NCBI RefSeq assembly: GCF_014062315.1
Contig: NZ_JACGLT010000016.1
Coordinates: 1,625 to 65,624, forward strand
DNA: 64,000 nucleotides
Source of the DNA: Gelidibacter maritimus
GTDB taxonomy: Bacteria > Bacteroidota > Bacteroidia > Flavobacteriales > Flavobacteriaceae
Direction: 5' to 3'
A model generated the notes under the pieces. That model made no database searches, had not been told where the DNA came from, and saw only the letters and a program-made list of their open reading frames with translations. A program made the translations under genes and the position numbers. Positions 45,775 through 53,499 of the stretch are shown one piece after another; positions within the stretch are counted from its first letter, which is position 1; the number at the start of each line of letters is the position of its first letter.

Positions 45775-46647
45775 TTAATCTTTAGCCTTAAATAAAAAAG
45801 CTTTTTCTTCTTCGGTTAGGCTATCATAACCACTTTTGCTAATCTTGTCTAAAATGAGATCGATTTGCTTTTGCTTATTAAACTCCTTAAACTCTGATTT
45901 TTTGTGTCCTGCAACTGTACTTGATTTGCGCTTGTGGACAGTTTTTAACGGCGACTTCTTACCACCTTTAAAAAGGTTAGCAACTGCATCCATAAGTTTT
46001 TCAAAACCTTTTCCAATGTCATTTCCCTTGATCAATTGGGTGGCATAGAAATAGCCTAAGGCAACGCCTCCCAAATGAGCAATATTGCCACCTTGGTTTG
46101 AACCAAAAAGGCCAATGACGTCAAAAGCAACAAGCGCAACACCCAAATGCCATAGTTTAATGTTAAACACAATTAACCGTACTTGCGTATTAGGCATGTA
46201 AGCACATAAGAAAATCAATAAGGCCCTCACACCAGCCGAAGCGCCTACCAGGGCCGTTGCAGGCTTCAGAAAACCTTGTGGAAATACATTATAAGCAAAC
46301 AGAAAAAAGAGTCCGCCCAAAATAATACCCAAAAAATAAATATTTAAAGTGAGTTTCGGACTGAATAAGTTGAGCATCATTTGCGAAACAAAGTAAAGCA
46401 CCAACATATTGAACAGCAAATGAAATAAACCGTAGTGGGTAAAACCGTAGGTGATGATGCTCCACGGCTTAAATAGAAAATCGCCGGCATCTTTAGGCAA
46501 TTCCAGCCAGTACAAACTTCCACCTGACTTAACAATTAATGACAGTAGTAGCCCAACCAAGAAAACAACTACATTGATAGCAATTATCTTTTCGAGCACG
46601 TTGAGATGCCTCAATTTCTCCTGAATATCCTGATTTAATGATTTCAT
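45775..46647 (-). CDS. Rhomboid-family intramembrane serine protease (second of a pair)
   Basis: The start is the ATG at 46647 (290 residues), not the TTG 9 nt upstream, because it gives a 4-nt ATGA overlap with the preceding rhomboid gene. It has six membrane helices, a HYGLFHLLFNM loop, catalytic Ser137 in VGASAGV and His191 in NIAHLGG. A basic cytoplasmic tail of about 80 residues follows (GGKKSPLKTVHKRKS, then helical). Rhomboids cut membrane proteins within or next to the bilayer. The substrate is unknown. It lies between another rhomboid and the EEP gene. Confidence 0.9.
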   Translation of the reverse strand: MKSLNQDIQEKLRHLNVLEKIIAINVVVFLVGLLLSLIVKSGGSLYWLELPKDAGDFLFKPWSIITYGFTHYGLFHLLFNMLVLYFVSQMMLNLFSPKLTLNIYFLGIILGGLFFLFAYNVFPQGFLKPATALVGASAGVRALLIFLCAYMPNTQVRLIVFNIKLWHLGVALVAFDVIGLFGSNQGGNIAHLGGVALGYFYATQLIKGNDIGKGFEKLMDAVANLFKGGKKSPLKTVHKRKSSTVAGHKKSEFKEFNKQKQIDLILDKISKSGYDSLTEEEKAFLFKAKD

Positions 46648-47393
46648 CGGTCCCAACGGTTTTTATTGAATTGGGTCTTTTTCCAATACCACATCATTAA
46701 AAACCCAGTCAGCGCACCACCAAGATGGGCAGCATACGCGGTATTGCTCGGACTGAAGAATGATTGCCCAGTAACGGCAGAAATAAAATCCAATAAGATA
46801 ATTCCAGGAATAAAATATTTCGCCTTAATAGGAATTGGTAAAAAAATCAGCATTAACTTAGATTCAGGGTATAACATCCCGAAAGCAACCAAAACCCCAA
46901 ATATAGCACCAGAAGCCCCTAACATAGACGAGTTGAAAATATAAAACATAGACTGCAGCTGATCTGTTTGAGCCGCGTTAGCGCCTTGCATAACTCTGCC
47001 TGTAGACATTGTTTCATGAATTTGAGACGAGGTAAAGCCTGCGGAAAGCAAATCTGATTCTAAAGGCAAGTATTGTAGATAGTAAGTGCCCAACATGATT
47101 AAAGCCGCTCCCAATCCTGCAGAAATATAAAAAAAGATAAACTTCTTAGCCCCAAAAACCTGCTCCACTGCCGTACCGAACATCCATAATGCGAACATAT
47201 TAAATAGGATATGCATGAAATTGCCATGCATAAACATGTGGGTAAAAATCTGCCAAAATTTAAAGGCATCATTCTTTGGAAAATGCAATGCAAACAAATC
47301 ATCCAACAAACCTGGCTGCATGGTCATTTTGGCAATAAAAAATAATACATTGATAATGAGCAAATGCTTCACCGTATCTGTAATTCCTCTCAT
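46644..47393 (-). CDS. Rhomboid-family intramembrane serine protease (first of a pair)
   Basis: 249 residues with six membrane helices. The conserved L1/TM2 segment HGNFMHILFNMFALWMFG, catalytic Ser161 in GASGAIFG and His223 in YAAHLGGALTG form the Ser-His dyad. Unlike its neighbour it ends shortly after the last helix. It overlaps the second rhomboid by 4 nt and follows mutL by 28 nt. The two rhomboids differ widely outside the motifs, so they are either an old duplication or two separate subfamilies. Confidence 0.9.
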   Translation of the reverse strand: MRGITDTVKHLLIINVLFFIAKMTMQPGLLDDLFALHFPKNDAFKFWQIFTHMFMHGNFMHILFNMFALWMFGTAVEQVFGAKKFIFFYISAGLGAALIMLGTYYLQYLPLESDLLSAGFTSSQIHETMSTGRVMQGANAAQTDQLQSMFYIFNSSMLGASGAIFGVLVAFGMLYPESKLMLIFLPIPIKAKYFIPGIILLDFISAVTGQSFFSPSNTAYAAHLGGALTGFLMMWYWKKTQFNKNRWDR

Positions 47394-47421
47394 TCTTCTT
47401 TGATCTTTTCTTTAATTAAAA

Positions 47422-49272
47422 TTACATAAATTTTCTGTCAACTTCATCAATTGTCATTGTAATAAAAGTAGCTCTATTAGCTGGAGAAACAGAAGGTGCC
47501 TTACATGCAAACAGACTATTTACCAGATGTTCCTGTTCTAAATTTGACAATGATTGCCCTGTTTTAATGGCCAAGCTCTTCGCCATGGATTTTGCCAGTA
47601 AATCTGCCGCACTAAAATGACTGTCAGGCACCTCCTGCTCCACGTCGCTGATAAGTTGCTCCAAAATCATGGAGACCTCACTATCAGGCACGTTAATAGG
47701 CAGCCCGGTGATTTCAACAAGCTGATCATCCATTGCCGCGAACACAAAACCAGTAGCCTCCAAATCGTCTTTCAATTGCTTTAAAATAGTCAATTCAGGG
47801 CCTGTAAAATGTAGTTGCAGCGGGAACAGCAGCTGCTGGCTCACTGCCTCCTTGACCGTCATGCTTTTTAACAAGCCTTCATATAAAATACGTTGATGTG
47901 CTCTATTCTGATCAATCATCAACATGCCTGATTTGATGGTGCTAATAATATATTTATTCTGAAATTGATAGGTGCTTTGCGTAGTTTCTATTTGGGACTT
48001 ATCGTCAAATAACGACACCTCTTCTGGTTCACTTTCAAATTCAACCTGACTAAAATCTTGTGTGTCGCGGGTGCTTTTTGATTCTAAACCCACGTATAAG
48101 CTATCCCAATTATTGGGGGTTTGTTTTTTAAAGGCGGTTGTCTGTTTTCCTGATATCCGCTCTTCCCGAAACGGGTTATAATTTCTGTCCACCTCAACCG
48201 TAGGGGTGGAAGCACCTTTATCTTTGTAATTGTAAGGCGTATCGAGATTGGTATCATAATCAAAATCCAAAACGGGTGCAATATTAAACTGACCCAAACT
48301 ATGTTTTACAGACGATCTTAAAATTGCATAAAGAGTATGTTCATCGTCAAATTTAATTTCAGTCTTTGTAGGATGGATATTGATGTCAATCGATTTTGGA
48401 TCGACCGTTAGGTTTAAAAAATATATCGGATGATTCCCATCTTTAATCAACCCCTCAAATGCAGCGTTGATAGCATGATTCAGGTATGGGCTTTTGATAA
48501 AGCGATTATTGACAAAAAAAAACTGTTCTGCTCTACTCTTTTTTGCGAATTGTGGTTTGCCCACAAATCCTGATATTGTTAAGACTTCAGTGGTTTCCTC
48601 CACCGGCACAAGTTTCTCGTTGGTTTTTGACCCAAAAATATTAACCACACGCTGACGGTAGTTACTTTCTGGCAAATTAAAAAGCTCACTGCCATTGTGG
48701 TACATAGCAAAAACCACCTTAGGATGTGCCAATGCCACACGATGAAATTCATCAATAATATGGCGCAACTCGACCGTATTCGATTTTAAAAAATTACGAC
48801 GCGCTGGAATATTAAAAAACAAATGCTTTACGGCAATGGAGGTTCCAGTAGGTGTTACTGTTACTTCTTGCCCTTTCACTTCGCTTCCTTCAATATTTAG
48901 TAGTGTACCCAGCTCATCGTCAGCCTGTTTTGACTTCAATTCCACATGGGCAATCGCGGCAATACTTGCCAAAGCTTCTCCTCTGAATCCTTTGGTATTC
49001 AAACTAAACAAATCATCTGCCGAACGGATTTTGGAAGTTGCATGGCGTTCAAAACTCAATCGGGCATCCGTAGCGCTCATGCCTTTCCCATTATCAATTA
49101 CTTGAACCAAGGTCTTACCAGCGTCTTTAATAATTAATTTGATGGATGTGGCATCAGCATCAAGTGCGTTCTCCATTAATTCCTTGACCACAGAAGCTGG
49201 ACGTTGCACGACCTCCCCTGCTGCAATTTGATTAGCAACATGATCTGGTAAAAGTTGAATGATATCTGACAT
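47422..49272 (-). CDS. mutL: DNA mismatch repair protein MutL
   Basis: Couples mismatch recognition by MutS to strand removal. 616 residues. The GHKL ATPase domain is intact: KELMENALDADAT (Glu31, Asn35), DNGKGM and TKGFRGEAL, then the transducer motif VNNRFIKSPYL and NIHPTKTEIKF. A linker of about 100 residues is followed by the dimerisation domain. The metal-binding endonuclease motif DQHA(x)2E(x)4E is degenerate here (DQNRAHQRILYE), and the usual C-terminal CPHGRP box is replaced by CKAPSVSP, so nicking activity looks doubtful. It follows the two related small membrane proteins with no gap. Confidence 0.95.
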   Translation of the reverse strand: MSDIIQLLPDHVANQIAAGEVVQRPASVVKELMENALDADATSIKLIIKDAGKTLVQVIDNGKGMSATDARLSFERHATSKIRSADDLFSLNTKGFRGEALASIAAIAHVELKSKQADDELGTLLNIEGSEVKGQEVTVTPTGTSIAVKHLFFNIPARRNFLKSNTVELRHIIDEFHRVALAHPKVVFAMYHNGSELFNLPESNYRQRVVNIFGSKTNEKLVPVEETTEVLTISGFVGKPQFAKKSRAEQFFFVNNRFIKSPYLNHAINAAFEGLIKDGNHPIYFLNLTVDPKSIDINIHPTKTEIKFDDEHTLYAILRSSVKHSLGQFNIAPVLDFDYDTNLDTPYNYKDKGASTPTVEVDRNYNPFREERISGKQTTAFKKQTPNNWDSLYVGLESKSTRDTQDFSQVEFESEPEEVSLFDDKSQIETTQSTYQFQNKYIISTIKSGMLMIDQNRAHQRILYEGLLKSMTVKEAVSQQLLFPLQLHFTGPELTILKQLKDDLEATGFVFAAMDDQLVEITGLPINVPDSEVSMILEQLISDVEQEVPDSHFSAADLLAKSMAKSLAIKTGQSLSNLEQEHLVNSLFACKAPSVSPANRATFITMTIDEVDRKFM

Positions 49273-49553
49273 TAGCCTTTTGAAAAGAATATTGACAAAT
49301 CGAAGCCTATAATCAACAGAAAAATGAATATTAAAATCGCAACGATAATGAGCGTTCGTTTATTTGCCGAGGCATCAGGTGTATTTTTATAATCATCCCA
49401 AGCGTTTTCAAACTTACCTTTTAAACCAACCTTTCCAACCGTCTTTCTGTACTCATCAAATTTATGTTTGATCTCAAAAGGATTCTCCTCCCCTTTGTAG
49501 TAACGCGGGGTATAGTTGAATTTTTTGTTTTGACGTGTTTTAAAGATGCTCAT
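49272..49553 (-). CDS. Small single-pass membrane protein, paralogue of its neighbour
   Basis: 93 residues, with a basic N-terminus (FKTRQNKKFNYTPRYY), a charged middle and one C-terminal membrane helix (about 66-88). The start of the protein closely matches that of the next upstream gene (FKQRQPKRFNYTPRHL), so they are related. Its stop shares a base with the mutL start, which implies translational coupling. Such proteins are sometimes labelled riboflavin synthase subunit because ribH is near, but no enzyme motif is present. Function unknown. Confidence 0.75.
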   Translation of the reverse strand: MSIFKTRQNKKFNYTPRYYKGEENPFEIKHKFDEYRKTVGKVGLKGKFENAWDDYKNTPDASANKRTLIIVAILIFIFLLIIGFDLSIFFSKG

Positions 49554-49558
49554 AATTT

Positions 49559-49768
49559 TTAAATTTCGTAGTTACTTAAAACATACCAAATAACAATTAC
49601 CATACCTAAAAAAATAAGGAGCATGGGTAATGTTCGCACTTTTCTCTTGCGCTGTCTTTTTTGACGCCATTTAGATTCAAACTCAACAGCATGGTCTTTC
49701 TGATGCTCTCTAAGGTGTCTTGGCGTATAATTGAAACGTTTAGGTTGACGTTGTTTAAATAAATTCAC
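49559..49768 (-). CDS. Small single-pass membrane protein with GTG start
   Basis: 69 residues. The start is taken as GTG at 49768, because from there the protein aligns with its neighbour: (V/M)-N/S-L/I-FK-x-RQ-x-K-x-FNYTPR. The longer frame starts with TTG at 49798 and adds ten residues with no counterpart. A very basic middle (KWRQKRQRKRKVR) precedes one C-terminal membrane helix. The next gene begins 5 nt after its stop. Function unknown. The basic stretch could bind nucleic acid or simply set topology. Confidence 0.75.
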   Translation of the reverse strand: MNLFKQRQPKRFNYTPRHLREHQKDHAVEFESKWRQKRQRKRKVRTLPMLLIFLGMVIVIWYVLSNYEI

Positions 49769-50077
49769 GATGGAACGCTTTGTCTTTGTGAACTTCAAAT
49801 GTACTCAAAATACGAGGAAAAACGATGCTTTAACTGCTAAAAATTGTTAATAAAAGAGTTGGAAGGTAGGGTGACCGATGACGGGCGAGTTAAGGTCTGA
49901 TGATCGTTATTGCTGAAAGTTCCTTCTACAGAGTTTCGTCAAGAGTTGCATTATAGGACAAAAATCATTCGTGGTTCCGACAATTATCGGGGCGTGGTTA
50001 AAAACACACAACTGATTGCCCAATGCCAACTGTGGTCTCCATCTACCTACTCAGGACTGACCACTAAAGCATAAACA
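49769..50077. other. Intergenic region between ribH and the small-protein/mutL unit
   Basis: About 310 nt with no ORF. It must carry the promoter for the small-protein/mutL/rhomboid unit if that unit is independent of ribH, but no full consensus was seen. No hairpin with a T-run was recognised. Confidence 0.35.
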
Positions 50078-50560
50078 CTATAAACGGCGTAACGTCGCCA
50101 TTTTGATCGCAGCTACAGCTGCTTCAATCCCTTTATTACCGTGTTTTCCACCAGATCTTTCAATAGATTGCTGCATTGTATTGTCTGTCAACACGCAAAA
50201 AATTACTGGTGTGTCGTGCATCACGTTCAAATCTTTGATACCATTGGAAACGGCTTCGCACACAAAATCAAAATGTTTGGTTTCACCCTGTATTACGCAA
50301 CCTATGGCAATTACCGCATCTACCTGATGCTCTTGCATCTTTTTGCTGCCATAGATCAATTCGTAACTCCCAGGAACATGCCAACTGATGATATTATCAG
50401 TTAATGCGCCATGCTCTATCAACGTCTCAATAGCGCCTTGATGAAGATTATCCGTGATATTACTATTCCATTCTGAAACAACAATCCCAAATCGAAAGTC
50501 TTTCGCATTTGGGATTGTGTTTTTATCGTACTCTGATAAATTTTTATTTTTTGTTGCCAT
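50078..50560 (-). CDS. ribH: 6,7-dimethyl-8-ribityllumazine synthase
   Basis: The penultimate step of riboflavin synthesis. 160 residues. FGIVVSEWNSNITDNLHQGA binds the pyrimidine substrate, VPGSYELIYGSKKM follows, and the catalytic region is AIGCVIQGETKHFDFV with its His. IFCVLTDNTMQQSIERSGGK is the usual closing segment. It starts 2 nt after the TPR gene upstream, so the two are co-transcribed. No FMN riboswitch was recognised ahead of the pair. Confidence 0.96.
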   Translation of the reverse strand: MATKNKNLSEYDKNTIPNAKDFRFGIVVSEWNSNITDNLHQGAIETLIEHGALTDNIISWHVPGSYELIYGSKKMQEHQVDAVIAIGCVIQGETKHFDFVCEAVSNGIKDLNVMHDTPVIFCVLTDNTMQQSIERSGGKHGNKGIEAAVAAIKMATLRRL

Positions 50561-50562
50561 TT

Positions 50563-51330
50563 TTACAAACTTGCTTGCGCTTTTCCGATAAAGACATCAA
50601 TATTGTTAGCCTCCTTAGAGTTTGGATAGTTTTCCTTTATCGTTGTGAAGTGATCTAACGCTTTTTTACTTTTTCCTAAATTTAAGGCGACGTTACCCGC
50701 TTTAAATAAAAACATTGGCGTGGTATAATTGTTTTTTTCCATGTTAGCTGCTTTTTCATAATAATTTAAAGCATCTTCAGGTTGGTTCAATTGAACAAAT
50801 GCATCTCCAATTCTTCCGCTTGCAATTGGTGCCAATATTTCATCCTTACTTGAGAAGTTACCCAAATATTTAACTGTATTTGTATAATCATTTAAGCTGT
50901 AATAAGCCATTCCTGCATAGTAGTTAGCCAAATTAGCAGCTGGTGTTCCGCTATATTCATCAATAATATCCAACATACCGTACTTTCCTTCACCGCCATT
51001 CAAAGACAAGGTGTATAATGAATCTTTAGCAGCTACACCGTTAAGGGCTTGCTCAAAGTATTGTTGCGCTCTGTACATCTCGTTCATGGCTTCGCTCGCC
51101 TTTGGCTCTGCAACAAACTTGTTATAAGCCAAATATGCCAAAACAACAATTACAATCGTTGCCACCGCACCAATAATATAATTCTGGTTCTTTACGGCCC
51201 ATTCTTCGGTTCTTGAAGCGGATTCATCCAAGGTGTTAAATACCTCAGCCGTTGTTGAATTTTCTTCTAAAGCCTCTGTTTTCTCAGCCTTCGTTTTCGG
51301 TTTGTAACCTCTTTTCTTATAAGTTGCCAT
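50563..51330 (-). CDS. Membrane-anchored tetratricopeptide-repeat protein
   Basis: The start is the ATG at 51330 (MATYKKRGYKPKTK, 255 residues). An upstream in-frame start would run into the promoter. A basic and acidic cytoplasmic N-terminus is followed by one membrane helix (about 53-73), then TPR units such as ANYYAGMAYYSLNDYTNTVKYL (in part) and GDAFVQLNQPEDALNYYEKA. The layout resembles YfgM-type TPR proteins, periplasmic partners of the Sec machinery in other bacteria. That role is inference. It precedes ribH with 2 nt between them. Confidence 0.85.
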   Translation of the reverse strand: MATYKKRGYKPKTKAEKTEALEENSTTAEVFNTLDESASRTEEWAVKNQNYIIGAVATIVIVVLAYLAYNKFVAEPKASEAMNEMYRAQQYFEQALNGVAAKDSLYTLSLNGGEGKYGMLDIIDEYSGTPAANLANYYAGMAYYSLNDYTNTVKYLGNFSSKDEILAPIASGRIGDAFVQLNQPEDALNYYEKAANMEKNNYTTPMFLFKAGNVALNLGKSKKALDHFTTIKENYPNSKEANNIDVFIGKAQASL

Positions 51331-51351
51331 ATCGTCATAATTAATGCGCCG

Positions 51352-51359
51352 CAAAATTA
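51352..51359 (-). promoter_or_regulatory. Promoter -7 element of the TPR-ribH unit
   Basis: On the minus strand TAATTTTG, an exact TAnnTTTG match, with CTTT rather than TTTG at the -33 position. The leader is about 15 nt. Confidence 0.5.
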
Positions 51360-51464
51360 AAATTTTTATTGGTATATAAAAGGTATATTATTTGTTATTT
51401 TTCAATAATTTGCACTTCCTTTCGCAATGTTGATACCCAATCTTTTTTTAAAGCGAATTTTTAC

Positions 51465-52547
51465 ATGATATTACAGTCACTTTCCTTACTCAATTACAAG
51501 AATTTCGATAGTCAAAATTTCACTTTTGACCATAAGATCAATTGTTTTGTAGGCGCCAACGGCATTGGTAAGACTAACGTTTTGGACGCAATTTACCATC
51601 TGTCTTTCGGAAAAAGTTATTTCAATCCGATAGCCTCTCAGAACATTAAACATGGTGAGGACTTTTTTGTGGTGGAAGGCATTTTCGAGAAAGACAATCG
51701 TGAAGAAAAAATTCTTGTGTCATTAAAAAAGTCGCAAAAAAAGATCATTAAACGAAATTCTAAGGCTTATGAACGATTTAGTGAGCATGTTGGCTTCATC
51801 CCTTTAGTCATTATTTCGCCAGCCGATAGAGATTTGATCATTGAAGGTAGTGAGACCAGACGAAAATTTATTGATAGTGTGATCTCGCAAAGCGATAAAA
51901 ATTACCTCAATTTGCTTATTAATTACAATAAGGTTTTACAGCAGCGAAATGCCCTACTAAAGTACTTTGCATTGAACAATACATTTAATGCACAAACGCT
52001 TGAAATTTACAATGAGCAATTGCATACTTATGGTTCCGAAATATTTACCATCAGAAAAGCTTTTTTGGAAACCTTTATACCCATTTTCAAAACCCGTTAC
52101 AATGCTATCAGCAACCATCAAGAACCCGTCCATTTAAGCTATAAAAGTGATTTGTTTGAAAACGACCTGGATTCTCTTTTAAAAATCAATATCAATAAGG
52201 ACAAGGCACTTCAATACACTTCCGTAGGGATACATAAAGACGATTTAAGTTTTGAAATCGACGGTTTTCCAATTAAAAAATTCGGGAGTCAAGGCCAGCA
52301 AAAATCGTTTTTGATTGCCTTAAAATTGGCGCAATTTGATTTTATAAAACAACAGAGTGGCTTTTCTCCTATTTTGCTTTTGGACGATATTTTTGATAAA
52401 TTAGATGAAAATCGCGTGGCACAAATCATTGCGCTGGTCAACAACAAAAATTTCGGACAATTGTTTATTAGCGATACGCATGCCGATCGGACCGAAGCTA
52501 TTATCAAACAGGTACACCAATCTTATAAGATATTTAAGCTAGAATAA
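51465..52547 (+). CDS. recF: DNA replication and repair protein RecF
   Basis: Loads RecA at gaps with RecO and RecR. The start is the ATG at 51465, which gives 360 residues, the usual family length. The longer frame upstream overlaps the divergent promoter. Landmarks are the N-terminal LSLLNYKNF, Walker [10 protein letters not shown] (30-38), [21 protein letters not shown] (in part), the ABC signature [18 protein letters not shown] and Walker [14 protein letters not shown]. It is divergent from the TPR gene and is followed by a lipoprotein and a DciA-like gene. dnaA and dnaN, frequent neighbours elsewhere, are not in this window. Confidence 0.95.
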   Translation: MILQSLSLLNYKNFDSQNFTFDHKINCFVGANGIGKTNVLDAIYHLSFGKSYFNPIASQNIKHGEDFFVVEGIFEKDNREEKILVSLKKSQKKIIKRNSKAYERFSEHVGFIPLVIISPADRDLIIEGSETRRKFIDSVISQSDKNYLNLLINYNKVLQQRNALLKYFALNNTFNAQTLEIYNEQLHTYGSEIFTIRKAFLETFIPIFKTRYNAISNHQEPVHLSYKSDLFENDLDSLLKININKDKALQYTSVGIHKDDLSFEIDGFPIKKFGSQGQQKSFLIALKLAQFDFIKQQSGFSPILLLDDIFDKLDENRVAQIIALVNNKNFGQLFISDTHADRTEAIIKQVHQSYKIFKLE

Positions 52548-52640
52548 AAAAAACAAAATTTAAAATCTAAAATTCCAATCGTGTTCAATAATTTTGATAA
52601 TTACTACTTGAATTTTGGAAACTGAATACATAACAATCCT

Positions 52641-53117
52641 ATGAAAAAATTTTTAATCTTAACTTTTGGGCTGGTTTTATTAAGCTGCTCTCATGACCCA
52701 AACAGCTTAATTAAGCATCTGGATGGCTATTGGGAAATTGACGAAGTAACCATGGCTGATGGCACCAAACGCGAATACACATACAATGATACGGTAGATT
52801 ATTTTAGCATTACAGACAGCCTGACTGGATTTAGGAAAAAGATGAAACCAAATTTTAACGGCACCTACACCACTTCTGACGATTCTGAAGAACTTGAACT
52901 GAAAATTGAAAATGACAGTCTACATATTTATTACACCACCCCTTTTGCCAACTGGAAAGAAACCGTTTTAGAGGCAACCGAAGAAAAGTTATTAATTATA
53001 AATGACCAAAAGACAAAATATCTCTATAAGCGCTTTGAGCCAATAACTGTGGAGAAGTCAATTTCCTTATCTGCCGAGAAACCAACAAAAACTATAATTC
53101 AAAATGGCAAAACGTAA
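52641..53117 (+). CDS. Small lipoprotein, lipocalin-like in pattern
   Basis: 158 residues with a lipoprotein signal ending LLSC (Cys16). The mature part starts LIKHLDGYWEIDEVTMADGT and continues as alternating polar/hydrophobic strands (LELKIENDSLHIYYTT, LLIINDQKTKYLYKRF). The G-x-W near the start recalls lipocalin-like proteins, but this is a weak resemblance. Its end overlaps the next gene by 14 nt, so translation of the two is linked. Function unknown. Confidence 0.75.
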   Translation: MKKFLILTFGLVLLSCSHDPNSLIKHLDGYWEIDEVTMADGTKREYTYNDTVDYFSITDSLTGFRKKMKPNFNGTYTTSDDSEELELKIENDSLHIYYTTPFANWKETVLEATEEKLLIINDQKTKYLYKRFEPITVEKSISLSAEKPTKTIIQNGKT

Positions 53118-53400
53118 CAAAGACCAGCTTTCAATCAGCGACCTCGTTAAGGAATTTGTGGATTCCAACCGGCTCCAATCAGGTTTGGACAATGTAAACG
53201 TCAAAGAAGCTTGGGCGCAAATGATGGGCAATGGTGTCAACAATTACACTACGGCCATTCAATTAGAGCGCGATACGCTTTATGTACAACTCAGCTCTAG
53301 TGTTTTAAGAGAAGAGCTCAGTTATGGCAACCAGAAAATCATTAAAATGCTAAATGAAGCACTCGGTAAAGAGGTGATTAAAAAATTGGTGCTTCGTTAA
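53104..53400 (+). CDS. DUF721 (DciA-like) protein
   Basis: 98 residues of the DUF721 family: an N-terminal helix (LSISDLVKEFVDSNRL), then VKEAWAQMMGNGVNNYT, ERDTLYVQLSSSVLREELSY and a final helix with LNEALGKEVIKKLVLR. DciA proteins of this family load or manage the replicative helicase DnaB in bacteria that lack DnaC/DnaI. It lies near recF, fitting a DNA-replication role. It overlaps the lipoprotein gene by 14 nt. Family assignment is firm, and helicase loading is inferred from the family. Confidence 0.85.
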   Translation: MAKRNKDQLSISDLVKEFVDSNRLQSGLDNVNVKEAWAQMMGNGVNNYTTAIQLERDTLYVQLSSSVLREELSYGNQKIIKMLNEALGKEVIKKLVLR

Positions 53401-53499
53401 AAGGGAAGGTTTTGCATGCTTCGAAAAGCAAGTAATTTAGCAGTTAGGTTGTTATTCCAGCAATTATTCTTATTTTCAAGATCCTAACTAATTTTTTTT

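Noticed and set aside
50561-51464. FMN riboswitch ahead of ribH
   Set aside because: ribH follows the TPR gene by 2 nt, and the leader of that unit is only about 15 nt, too short for a riboswitch.
51465-53400. Replication origin near recF and the DciA-like gene
   Set aside because: No dnaA, dnaN or DnaA-box cluster was seen. recF alone does not mark the origin in this phylum.
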